A stretch of 64,000 nucleotides of DNA, from positions 62,001 through 126,000 of the forward strand of contig NZ_WOTG01000007.1 in NCBI RefSeq assembly GCF_011516925.1, in the 5' to 3' direction. The DNA comes from Acetobacter fabarum (GTDB lineage Bacteria > Pseudomonadota > Alphaproteobacteria > Acetobacterales > Acetobacteraceae). A program made the translations under genes and the position numbers. Below, piece after piece: positions 54,786 to 63,285 of this stretch. The notes beneath the pieces are model-generated. The model ran no database searches. It was not told where the DNA came from and saw nothing but the letters and a program-made list of their open reading frames with translations. Numbering within the stretch: the stretch's first letter is position 1; every line of letters begins with the position of its first letter.

Positions 54786-55135
54786 CCTTTTTGGTGTTTC
54801 CGTTTTCTGATGCAGTCAGAGTGTTACGGGTGGGAAGGCTTTCTGTTGCATGGCTGCATTTCCTGCCATGTTTGAGTTGGTGCTGGCTGCTGGTGGTGTT
54901 GGATTACTGTTATCCAGCGAAAGAGAAAGAACAGAACCAAGTTAGAAAAATAAGAACAAAAAACATACAGTCAATAATTTTTAAACAAACGTATTTATAA
55001 TCAATTAATAAAATATCAAATAATCTCAATAAATTGGAATAACCGTTTTTTTAACGCTCAATATATTTTCATGTGTGCTTATCATTAAGACAAATTCATG
55101 AGTAACAGCATTAATCTGATAAGGAATACAGTCGC
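54786..55135. other. 350-base AT-rich divergent promoter region
   Basis: This gap is between dedA (minus) and the autotransporter gene (plus). From about 54920 to 55120 it is extremely AT-rich with A- and T-tracts, unlike the flanking genes. Such a stretch could bind a nucleoid protein or serve as a strong upstream element. AAGGAAT precedes the ATG at 55136. Confidence 0.55.
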
Positions 55136-57883
55136 ATGAAATTAGATCGTGCAGGCATTTCCATGGCCAAAAACAGCACTAAAATTGTACTGTTTTCTCG
55201 CGCCAGAGTCCGTTCGTTTGCTTTGTCAGGCCCGGTTCTGGGTATTCTGGTCGGGTTGAATGTGGCGCTCCAAAAGGCTGCTCACGCAGATAACACCCTG
55301 TACCTGACCGGAAGCCAGACAACATATGTGGTGAATGGTCAGGAAAGTTTTTTTGTACCGGGGGGGGCCTGCTCAAACAATATAGCCCCATCTCCACTCT
55401 GCGTGGATGGTGGGGCTACGCTGGGAATTGTGGGCACAGGGGCCACGGTCACATCCACTGCGCAGGTTTATGTCGGGTTTACCACCTCGGGCACCAGCAC
55501 TCTTTCCATTCAGGGGGGAGGGACTCTGCTGCTCAACCGCTCGGTTATGCAGATTGGCTGGAGCGGGGGGGATGGTCTGGTCAACGTTTCTGGCGCGGGC
55601 TCCCAGATAGTGACATCACCCGAGAGCCTTCTGGTTGTGGCAACAGGGGATAACAGCAATTACGGCAGCCCGTTTATTGGTACGACCAACAAAACCTACG
55701 GCACCCTTAACATTACCAATGGGGGGCGGGTTCTGGTGGGTACAGTGGCTATTGGGATGTATGGTGACGGCATCGGCACTGTAACGGTGGATGGTACCAA
55801 CTCCCTTTTGCAGGCAAGCCAGGATTATTACGTCAATGGTGGTTCGGGGGGCGCAGGCGGCACGGGTACAACACAGGTCAGCAATGGCGGTATGCTGTTT
55901 GTGGGCGGGCAGGTCTATTTTGGTACGGACAACACCAATGGTGATGGCACGCTTATTCTGCAATCCGGCGGCACGCTGGCACTGGGGGACCGGGTTGCCA
56001 ATGGCCAGACGCTCAGTGCGCTGGTGGATCAGGAGGGAACGGGCGGGCAGTCACATCTGATCCTGTCTGGCGGGGGCATCAAGCTGATTAATTCCGGCTT
56101 AACCACGCAAATGGCCATGCAACTGACCGGTGGCGTGCAGTCCACCTTTGATACCAATGGCAGAATGGCGGTGTTGTCTGGCACGCTCTCGGGCAATGGG
56201 GGGCTAACCAAGGCCGGGCAGGGGACACTTATTTTATCCGGGACCAATACCTACACCGGGCAGACGGATGTGCAGTCCGGGGTGCTGGAGGTTGATGGCG
56301 GGGTCAGCAGCGCGGTGAATGTGCTCGGTGGAGCCACTCTGGCGGGGCAGGGTAGTGTTGGCACTACAACGGTGGCCTCCGGTGCTGCTCTTTCGCCCGG
56401 CGTGGGGAGCACTGGTGGGCAGTTGAATGTGGTGGGGAACCTGAGCATGAGCCAGGGTTCCTCCCTGCTGGTTAATAACCTGTCCACCACGCAGGAACTG
56501 GTGCGGGTTACGGGGAGTGCAAACCTGTCCGGTGGCACCGTGCGCCTGTTGGGTGCCGAGCAGAACCTGCGTTACGGGGAGCAATACACCCTGTTATCCG
56601 CCGCACAGGGTGTGAGCGGGCAGTATGAAGGGGTGAGTCTGGAACAGGCGAGTATTTACCCATTTTTATCTCCCACCCTGCTTTACACGGCAAATACGGT
56701 AAACCTGCAATTACTGCGTAATTCTGTGCCTTTTGCCGCAGTGGCACAGACACGGAACCAGCGGGCCGCAGGGAATGGATTGCAAGGCGTGGCGCTGGAT
56801 AGTTCCGTGGTGCGTGCCGTGGTGCAGCTTGGGGGGACCCGCGCGGTGGATGGTGCGCTGGATGCATTGTCGGGCGAAGTCCATGCCTCCATGCGCACGG
56901 TTCTGGTGCAGGATTCCATGTATGTGCGGCAGGCCGTATCCGACCGGTTGGCCGGAGCCTGGTGTGATAATGGGCCAACAGGGCAAAACGTGCATGTGCT
57001 GGGCACGCGGCATGGGCGCGGGGTGGAGGAGGGCTGCATGGCAGAGCGCGCGGCAGTGTGGAGCCAGGCCTATGGGGGTTTTGGCAATAATAGCGGCAAT
57101 GGCAATGCGGCCAGCCTGCACCATTCTACATCCGGGTTTATCATGGGGGCAGATGCGCCTTTGGGGGAGGAGGCCCGGTGGCGTGTTGGGGGGCTGGTCA
57201 GTTATGGCCGTTCCATGGTGGACAGCGGAGGGCGCAGCGCGTCTGGCCGGAGCAACAACATAACGCTGGGGGGGTATGTGGGCGCGCGCTGGGGCGGGTG
57301 GCGCCTGCATATAGAGGGCGATTACACATGGAACCTGCTCTCCCTCTCACGCAGGGTGGCGTTCGCGGGTTTTGGCAACACCCTGTCTAGCCATTATGAT
57401 GGAGGCACGGCACAGGGTGTGGGCGAACTGGGCTACCGGTTCCATACGGGGCGGGCTGTGCTGGAACCGTTTGGTAATGTGGCTTACGTAAACCAGCATA
57501 CCAGTTCCTTTCGGGAGCATGGGGGCGTGGCAGCACTGCGTGGGCGGGCAATGACCAGTGGGGTCACGTTTGCCACGTTCGGGGTGCGGGCTTCCGCTTC
57601 TTTCCAGACACATGGGGCATGGGTTACTCCACATGCCACATTAGGCTACCGGCACGCCTTTGGCCTGTTAACAGCCACCACGCATGAGGCCTTCGCCATT
57701 GGCTCTGGTGCCTATGGCATGGAGGTTGCCGGCATATCCCTGAGCCCGAACGCGGCGGTCATGGATGTGGGGGTGAGTGTTAAACTGACAGACCGGATAG
57801 ATATCGGCGTGTCCTATCTGGGGCAGTATGGTGGGCCGTCCTCCAGCAGTGGTGCGCATGGTGGCGTGACCTTCCGTTTTTAA
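55136..57883 (+). CDS. autotransporter outer-membrane protein
   Basis: This 915-residue type Va secreted protein has a long N-terminal signal (about 50 residues, basic MKLDRAGISMAKNSTKIV followed by a hydrophobic stretch and cleavage near AHADN). The passenger (about 50-640) is a beta-helix of Gly/Ser/Thr-rich repeats, including the autotransporter-associated repeat GLTKAGQGTLILSGTNTYTG near 355-375. The C-terminal barrel (about 650-915) ends in the consensus GVTFRF. A pair of cysteines in the early passenger and another before the barrel are present. The passenger function (adhesion, aggregation or enzyme) cannot be named. It is a single gene with its own AT-rich promoter region. Confidence 0.92.
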   Translation: MKLDRAGISMAKNSTKIVLFSRARVRSFALSGPVLGILVGLNVALQKAAHADNTLYLTGSQTTYVVNGQESFFVPGGACSNNIAPSPLCVDGGATLGIVGTGATVTSTAQVYVGFTTSGTSTLSIQGGGTLLLNRSVMQIGWSGGDGLVNVSGAGSQIVTSPESLLVVATGDNSNYGSPFIGTTNKTYGTLNITNGGRVLVGTVAIGMYGDGIGTVTVDGTNSLLQASQDYYVNGGSGGAGGTGTTQVSNGGMLFVGGQVYFGTDNTNGDGTLILQSGGTLALGDRVANGQTLSALVDQEGTGGQSHLILSGGGIKLINSGLTTQMAMQLTGGVQSTFDTNGRMAVLSGTLSGNGGLTKAGQGTLILSGTNTYTGQTDVQSGVLEVDGGVSSAVNVLGGATLAGQGSVGTTTVASGAALSPGVGSTGGQLNVVGNLSMSQGSSLLVNNLSTTQELVRVTGSANLSGGTVRLLGAEQNLRYGEQYTLLSAAQGVSGQYEGVSLEQASIYPFLSPTLLYTANTVNLQLLRNSVPFAAVAQTRNQRAAGNGLQGVALDSSVVRAVVQLGGTRAVDGALDALSGEVHASMRTVLVQDSMYVRQAVSDRLAGAWCDNGPTGQNVHVLGTRHGRGVEEGCMAERAAVWSQAYGGFGNNSGNGNAASLHHSTSGFIMGADAPLGEEARWRVGGLVSYGRSMVDSGGRSASGRSNNITLGGYVGARWGGWRLHIEGDYTWNLLSLSRRVAFAGFGNTLSSHYDGGTAQGVGELGYRFHTGRAVLEPFGNVAYVNQHTSSFREHGGVAALRGRAMTSGVTFATFGVRASASFQTHGAWVTPHATLGYRHAFGLLTATTHEAFAIGSGAYGMEVAGISLSPNAAVMDVGVSVKLTDRIDIGVSYLGQYGGPSSSSGAHGGVTFRF

Positions 57884-58265
57884 CGGAGCGTGGCCCTTAT
57901 CTGGCATATGCCTGTATTGCGGCACACAACCCCAGTGCTGGCAGGGCAGGCGCATGCCGGAGGTGCCGTAAGGTAAAGAAAAATTTGATATAACACTCCA
58001 CTTTTGCCTGTATGCGCAAAAATATCAACACAGGAATAAAGCGCTTTATCTGGTTCCCTATCGGCCGGAGGGCTGTGATCGGGCGAGAACTGCTCTTTTT
58101 TGGGGGTTCTGTTGTTCGTTCAGAGGAGTTATTCCGCTTTATCACCCCTTGGAGCCAGTGCTCTGGTTTATGTAGAGGGCAGACTGTCTGTTCGGTTGTC
58201 GCAATAATGTCCGGGATATTCTGCGTTCCGGTCGGGGTTATGATTTTAGGGTGGAGTGAGTTTTT
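57884..58265. other. 382-base gap upstream of the dehydrogenase operon
   Basis: No convincing gene is present; an 85-codon open frame within it lacks a ribosome-binding site. It should hold the promoter of the dehydrogenase operon. An 11-base palindrome CAGACTGTCTG is at 58180-58190. GGTGGAG lies nine bases before the GTG start at 58266. I see no clear terminator for the autotransporter gene. Confidence 0.5.
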
Positions 58266-58898
58266 GTGACGCAAGAAAGACGTTCCCCAGTGGCGGGTTC
58301 ATGGCGTGCATCGCCCAATGCAATCAAGCTGAACCAGTCCATGCGGCTGATGCGTCGTGATGTGCTGCTCTCGGGCATTGGTGCTCTGGCAGCATGGGGT
58401 GGGGCCAGTGCTGCTCCGGCATTGGATACAGTGCCTCCACCCGTGCCGGCCGTTGACCCCGGCCTTGCCCGGTTTATGGATGTCTCTCATTGTCTGACGG
58501 ACCGCACGGAGCTGGACTCCGCCGTAGGCGCTGCCCTGTACGCCGGTATGGTGCAGGCCAAACCTGAACGTACGGCCCAGATCGCAACCCTGTATGACCT
58601 GAAGGCAAAGTACAGGCTGATCACCGCGGCCGAACTGGCAAAAGCGGCGGAAAAAGCCGACAAGGCCTTAAAAGAGACGATTCATGACATCATGATCGGT
58701 TGGTACCGTGGTGTTGCGGGGGGCAAGGTCGTTGTGTACCGCACGGCCTTGATGTTCGACATCACCAAAGATGCAATTTACCCCAAGACCTACGCCGCAG
58801 GTGGCCCATTCTACTGGACCACCAAGCCGCCCGAGGTCGCGCGTCCGACCGGTCTGCCGGCCCTTTCGCCCTCGCCGTTTGTCGTGGAACCCACCTGA
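58266..58898 (+). CDS. FAD sugar/polyol dehydrogenase, small subunit
   Basis: This 210-residue protein is the small subunit of a three-subunit membrane-bound dehydrogenase of the sorbitol/fructose/2-ketogluconate type. It carries a twin-arginine signal (MRRDVLLSGIGALAAWGGA, about residues 29-47), which in this family exports the folded large subunit with it. The body, with TIHDIMIGWYRGVAGGK and the YPKTYAAGGPFYWTTKPP ending, fits the family. GTG at 58266 is chosen because GGTGGAG precedes it; an ATG at 58344 near the Tat motif is an alternative. The large subunit gene follows after 22 bases. Confidence 0.87.
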   Translation: MTQERRSPVAGSWRASPNAIKLNQSMRLMRRDVLLSGIGALAAWGGASAAPALDTVPPPVPAVDPGLARFMDVSHCLTDRTELDSAVGAALYAGMVQAKPERTAQIATLYDLKAKYRLITAAELAKAAEKADKALKETIHDIMIGWYRGVAGGKVVVYRTALMFDITKDAIYPKTYAAGGPFYWTTKPPEVARPTGLPALSPSPFVVEPT

Positions 58899-58920
58899 AG
58901 AACTGAAGCAGTCCAAACCT

Positions 58921-60558
58921 ATGTCTTCTGACCAGAATCTTTCCGCTGATGTTGTTATTGTCGGGTCCGGCGTTGCCGGAAGTTCCATTGCCAACGAACT
59001 GGTGCGCGCTGGAATATCCGTTATCGTGCTCGAGGCGGGTCCGCGCGTGGACCGGCAGCATTTTGTAGAGAACTTTCGTAATCTGGAGAACAAACCCTCC
59101 TATCAGGGGCCGTTCCCCAGCACGCCGTGGGCGCCCCATCCGCCCAACCAGCAGTCCCCCAATAAATACCTCCACACGACTGGCCCGGATGCAGAGGCAT
59201 ACCAGCAGGCTTATCTGCGGCTTATGGGGGGCACAACATGGCACTGGGCCGGTTGCGCATGGCGTTACCTGCCATCGGACTTTGAGCTGAAAACCCGTTA
59301 CGGGCAGGGGCGCGACTGGGCCTTGAGCTATGATGACCTGGAGCCATTCTACTATCAGGCCGAGGTGATGATGGGCGTCTGCGGGCCGGACCCAAGCGTG
59401 GAAGACCTTGGCTCCCCCCGCAAGCAGCCCTACCCCATGGAAGCTCTGCCCCTGTCCTATGCCGGGGAGCAGTTCCGCAAGCTGATTACGGAAAAAACTC
59501 CCTGGCGTATTGTGCATGAACCGCAGGCCCGCAACACGCGCCCGTATGATGGGCGGCCAACCTGCGAAGGGCATAATAACTGCATGCCCATCTGCCCGAT
59601 CGGGGCCATGTATAACGGCAGCTATTCCGTTTACCATGCCGAGGCAGCCGGGGCGAAGTTTATCCCCAATGCGGTTGTGTACAAAATTGAGCGGGATGCC
59701 GCGAATAAAAAAGTTACAGCGGTACACTATTACGATCCCGACAAAGGGTCGCACCGCGTGAGCGGAAAATACTTTGTTATTGCCGCCCATTGTATTGAAA
59801 CCGCCAAGCTCCTGCTTCTGTCCGCCGATGAGCAAAGCCCCGATGGGGTTGCCAACAGTTCAGGCCATGTTGGCCGGAACATGATGGACCATACCGGCGT
59901 GCAGGTGACGTTTATTAGCGGGGACAAGGCGCTCTGGCCGGGGCGTGGGCCGCTGGAAACAAACGTGATCGACAATTTCCGGGATGGAAGCTGGCGGAAC
60001 GAACGCGGTGCGTACCTTGTGCATATGGTGGATGACAATCAGGTGGACTTTGCCACCCAGCTTGCCATTTCCAAAGGGTATGTCGGTCGGGAGCTGGAAG
60101 AGCAGATCCGCTACCTTGCATCACACACGGTGCGCCTGTTCAGCCATAACGAGGCCCTGCCCGACCCCGAAAACCGCCTGACCCTGAGTAAGACGGAAAA
60201 AGACGTACTGGGTATTCCGCACCCCGAAGTCTATTACAAACTGCCCCAGTACACGGTGCGTAGCTGTGACCACACGCGCAGTGTGTTCAAGCAGCTGATC
60301 CACCTGATGCACGGCACGGATGAAGAATGGACACCGGGCTACTTCCCGCAGGATCATCCCTCGGGCAGCACCATTATGGGCGTGGCCCCCAAGGATTCCG
60401 TGGTGGATGGGCATTGCCGCACACATGACCATGAAAACCTGTTTATTGCCAGTTCGTCTGTCTTTTCGACCGTGGGAACGGGGAATATCACCCTGACCGT
60501 AGCGGCCATTGCGCTGCGTGTTGCCGATACGTTGAAAAAAGAACTGCTCCATGGCTGA
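58921..60558 (+). CDS. FAD sugar/polyol dehydrogenase, large (GMC) subunit
   Basis: This 545-residue flavoprotein oxidises a sugar, polyol or keto-sugar acid in the periplasm and passes electrons to the cytochrome subunit. It has an FAD motif VVIVGSGVAGSSIANEL at about 10-26 and the FAD-loop GGTTWHWAGCAWRYLP near 102-117. Cys215, Cys221 and Cys225 in TCEGHNNCMPIC match the [3Fe-4S] ligands of fructose and glucose dehydrogenases. The C-terminal HPSGSTIMG and VGTGNITLTVAAIALRVAD complete the GMC pattern. It has no signal peptide and probably uses the Tat signal of the small subunit. Sorbitol, fructose and 2-ketogluconate enzymes cannot be told apart here. It overlaps the cytochrome gene by eight bases. 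Confidence 0.92.
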   Translation: MSSDQNLSADVVIVGSGVAGSSIANELVRAGISVIVLEAGPRVDRQHFVENFRNLENKPSYQGPFPSTPWAPHPPNQQSPNKYLHTTGPDAEAYQQAYLRLMGGTTWHWAGCAWRYLPSDFELKTRYGQGRDWALSYDDLEPFYYQAEVMMGVCGPDPSVEDLGSPRKQPYPMEALPLSYAGEQFRKLITEKTPWRIVHEPQARNTRPYDGRPTCEGHNNCMPICPIGAMYNGSYSVYHAEAAGAKFIPNAVVYKIERDAANKKVTAVHYYDPDKGSHRVSGKYFVIAAHCIETAKLLLLSADEQSPDGVANSSGHVGRNMMDHTGVQVTFISGDKALWPGRGPLETNVIDNFRDGSWRNERGAYLVHMVDDNQVDFATQLAISKGYVGRELEEQIRYLASHTVRLFSHNEALPDPENRLTLSKTEKDVLGIPHPEVYYKLPQYTVRSCDHTRSVFKQLIHLMHGTDEEWTPGYFPQDHPSGSTIMGVAPKDSVVDGHCRTHDHENLFIASSSVFSTVGTGNITLTVAAIALRVADTLKKELLHG

Positions 60559-61993
60559 TTTCAAACATATTTTCTGGTCTGTTCTGCTGGGTGGGGCGGT
60601 CTTTGGCGGAGTGCATGCCACGCCCGGCCATGCTGCGGATGACGAGCAGGCACTTATGGCGCGTGGTGCATACCTTGCAACCGCGGGTGACTGCGTGGCC
60701 TGCCATACGCGCCCCGGCGGCAAGCCCTTTGCCGGTGGGCTGGAAATTGCCACCCCCAAAGGGGCGGTGATTTCCACCAACATAACGCCCGACCCCCAAA
60801 ACGGCATTGGTGCATACACGCTGGAGGACTTTGAAAAAGCCCTGCGCCGTGGCCTGCGAAAGGATGGGGCGTATCTTTACCCCGTTATGCCTTATGTGTC
60901 CTATGCCGGGCTGACTGATCAGGACGTCAAGGCGCTGTACACATGGTTCATGCACGGTGTGCAGCCAGTGGCGGAAAAAGCGCCTGAAACACAAATGGGG
61001 TTCCCCGGTAATATCCGTATGTCCATGATGGCGTGGAACATGCTGGCCGAGAGCGAAAAGCCCGAAACAGGGGATTCCGCAACCTATGACAAGCTCCGCC
61101 GTGGCCATTACCTGGCTACAGCGCTGGAGCATTGTGGCACCTGCCATACGCCCCGTAACTTCATGCTGGTGGAGCAGCAGGACCAGTACTTGGCCGGGAG
61201 CCAGTTGAATGGCTGGTTCGCGCCCAATATTACGCCCAGCAATACTGGCGGCATAGGGGATTGGAGCGAGGATGATCTGGTAGCCTACCTTAAAACGGGC
61301 CATGCCAAAGGGCGCAGTCAGGCCGCTGGCCCCATGGGTGAGGCGGTTGAGCATAGCACCAGCCACCTGACCGATGAGGACCTGCATGCGCTGGCCGCCT
61401 TTATCAAACAGGTTCCCATCCATGATGATGACATGGAGCATCAGGCGCGGGACAGTTTTGGCAAGGCGCTACAGGAGCCTGATATTCGGTCCGGTGTTGT
61501 CCATCAGGTCGGTGATCTGTACGAAATGGGTGGGGCTGAACTGTACGATGCAAACTGCGCAGCCTGCCATGGTGCCAATGGCGCAGGAACGGCGGACCAG
61601 TATGTGCCCTCGCTCTACACCAACTCCGTTGTGGGTTCGGGGCGGCCGGATAATCTGATCATGACCATTCTGGAGGGCGTTAACCGCACGACGCCGTCTG
61701 GCCATGCCAGCATGCCCTCTTTTGGCAGCCATTCCGACGTGCAACGCCTGAGTGATGAGGAAATTGCCAGACTGGTCAATTACCTGACCATCAGGTTCGG
61801 GAGTGGGGACCATCAGGTTAATGCCGAGCAGGTTGCGGCCATGCGCCAGCCGCGCCCGGCCCCGGCTCCTGCTTCCGCATCTGCTCCGGTGCCAGCACCG
61901 GCAACCGCAGCACCTGCAACAGTTGCCTCCCCGCCTGCCGTGCCGGCTTCGGGCAAGGAGGCAGCCCAGCCTACGCCGCCAGAGCATCCATGA
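60551..61993 (+). CDS. FAD sugar/polyol dehydrogenase, triheme cytochrome c subunit
   Basis: This 480-residue membrane-anchored cytochrome takes electrons from the large subunit to ubiquinone. It has a signal peptide (to about residue 29, GHAAD) and three heme-c sites: Cys48-Cys51-His52, Cys195-Cys198-His199 and Cys336-Cys339-His340. The C-terminal about 55 residues are Pro/Ala-rich with no obvious membrane helix, which is unlike the usual C-terminal anchor and may indicate a different mode of membrane attachment. It is the last gene of the operon. Confidence 0.93.
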   Translation: MADFKHIFWSVLLGGAVFGGVHATPGHAADDEQALMARGAYLATAGDCVACHTRPGGKPFAGGLEIATPKGAVISTNITPDPQNGIGAYTLEDFEKALRRGLRKDGAYLYPVMPYVSYAGLTDQDVKALYTWFMHGVQPVAEKAPETQMGFPGNIRMSMMAWNMLAESEKPETGDSATYDKLRRGHYLATALEHCGTCHTPRNFMLVEQQDQYLAGSQLNGWFAPNITPSNTGGIGDWSEDDLVAYLKTGHAKGRSQAAGPMGEAVEHSTSHLTDEDLHALAAFIKQVPIHDDDMEHQARDSFGKALQEPDIRSGVVHQVGDLYEMGGAELYDANCAACHGANGAGTADQYVPSLYTNSVVGSGRPDNLIMTILEGVNRTTPSGHASMPSFGSHSDVQRLSDEEIARLVNYLTIRFGSGDHQVNAEQVAAMRQPRPAPAPASASAPVPAPATAAPATVASPPAVPASGKEAAQPTPPEHP

Positions 61994-62387
61994 GGGCTGC
62001 TGCCTGTGGCGGATAAGCCGCGGGATAAAGGTGCATGCCCCTGAAGGCCCGGTAAACGCTTACAAAGTCTGCCCCGTTATGTTCCCCTTGTGGGCGCTGG
62101 CGGGGCAGATTGCGTTTGGGCGGGTGGAGGAATGCTCTATGCTAAAAAGGTATAAGCAGGTAATTGGAGGCACATGGTGCCACGTCTCGCTCGGTCTGGC
62201 GTTAGGGTAAAGCTATCAAAGCCGGTTGTGCATTCGTAAGGTTACTTGCATGTTGCTGCCTCTCTCGCCGATATTGGTCGTTGGTGATTTTGGTTGAGGG
62301 TTATGAACACGGGCAGCTTGTCAAAGCTGGCAGAATCATAACAAACTAGATTATTTATTGTGTGGTCAGGTCTTTAGGAGATTTCCC
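61994..62387. other. 394-base gap after the dehydrogenase operon
   Basis: No gene is supported. A 9-base inverted repeat TCTGCCCCG/CGGGGCAGA (62068-62076 and 62101-62109) with a 24-base loop could help end the dehydrogenase transcript, but it lacks a T-run. The right end carries the TAGGAGA site of the next gene. Confidence 0.45.
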
Positions 62388-62954
62388 ATGTGGGAAAACC
62401 CAAAACATATTATTGTTCCCGTGTTCTTCAATTACCGTGGAACAGCCCTCTTTCATGAGGATCCTGTCAAGGTAAAGGCGAACCCTAACGGCCTGCAGAA
62501 GTTCATGGGGCTGTTTAACCAGAAATACCTGCCCACAGACGAAATCCGTTATCAGAAGCATTTTTATTACGGTTTTGAGTTCAACCCGCGTGAGGTCAAG
62601 GCAACCCAGTGCCTGATGGGGGGTATTTTTGACTTTTTCCATGCGCGTGGGCTGACCTTCAACTACCCCGATATTTCCAACCGCAAGGGAACGGAAATCT
62701 GGATTGGGGAGTATAAGTGCCATCTGTTTGATATTATGGCGGATATCAGAAACCCCCATCTATGCGATTTTGGGTATTTTGACCCCAAAACAGGCGCCGT
62801 TGTGCTGGACGATAATAAAAACCGGTCCGATGGGCAGCATAAGCCCGCAGATGTGTCCCGCCGGTTTGTGCGTGACAGCTTTTTGAACGGGAAGATTCTG
62901 TCTAGCTGCATCAAGATCATGGAAATGCCCAAAGAAAAAGAACCTGCCGCCTAA
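62388..62954 (+). CDS. protein of unknown function
   Basis: I do not recognise this 188-residue protein. It starts MWENPKHIIVPVFFNYRGTA after TAGGAGA with a good spacing, so the start is secure. It has no membrane helix or signal peptide. Aromatic and charged residues are common (QKHFYYGFEFNPREVKATQC, then IGEYKCHLFDIMADIRNP). The C-terminus is Lys/Glu-rich (KEKEPAA). It stands alone between the dehydrogenase operon and a diguanylate cyclase gene, and nothing in the context assigns a role. Confidence 0.75.
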   Translation: MWENPKHIIVPVFFNYRGTALFHEDPVKVKANPNGLQKFMGLFNQKYLPTDEIRYQKHFYYGFEFNPREVKATQCLMGGIFDFFHARGLTFNYPDISNRKGTEIWIGEYKCHLFDIMADIRNPHLCDFGYFDPKTGAVVLDDNKNRSDGQHKPADVSRRFVRDSFLNGKILSSCIKIMEMPKEKEPAA

Positions 62955-63285
62955 GGTAAAGCCGGGTTCTCTCTCTGGTGTTCAGGTTTTGGTCAGGGTT
63001 GCCGGGGGCGTGGGTATCTGTTTCCCGGCGTGTCTGAGCGCAATGCGGGTGTAGAATAGTCTGGGGTCTTTAAACGTGTGGAAATCTGCCTGTCAGCACA
63101 GGGGGTTCTGTATCTGATACCGTTATGTATTTAATAATTAAATATATTGTAACCGGTTTGCGGCGTTTTCACTTTATGAAAACTTCCTGTTTTTAGGTTG
63201 TATACGCACTGCAAACCCATTTTGGTGTTTTGGACTTTAGTTTTTGTGTCATTCATAAACTCTGGGGAAGGTTTTAGTCTGTTTT
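62955..63285. other. 331-base gap before the GAF-GGDEF gene
   Basis: This gap should hold the promoter of the diguanylate cyclase gene. The right half is AT-rich and includes a 17-base palindrome at 63128-63144. No gene or RNA was recognised. Confidence 0.5.
63128..63144. promoter_or_regulatory. AT-rich palindrome before the GAF-GGDEF gene
   Basis: TATTTAATAATTAAATA is a perfect palindrome around a central A, 141 bases before the ATG. It could be an operator, but in AT-rich DNA such repeats also arise by chance. Confidence 0.35.

Noticed and set aside
58012..58269. An 85-codon frame upstream of the dehydrogenase operon
   Set aside because: No ribosome-binding site, no recognisable product, and it overlaps the start region of the small-subunit gene.
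63128..63144. The AT-rich palindrome as a transposon end or attachment site
   Set aside because: No second copy, no flanking direct repeat and no recombinase gene nearby were seen.
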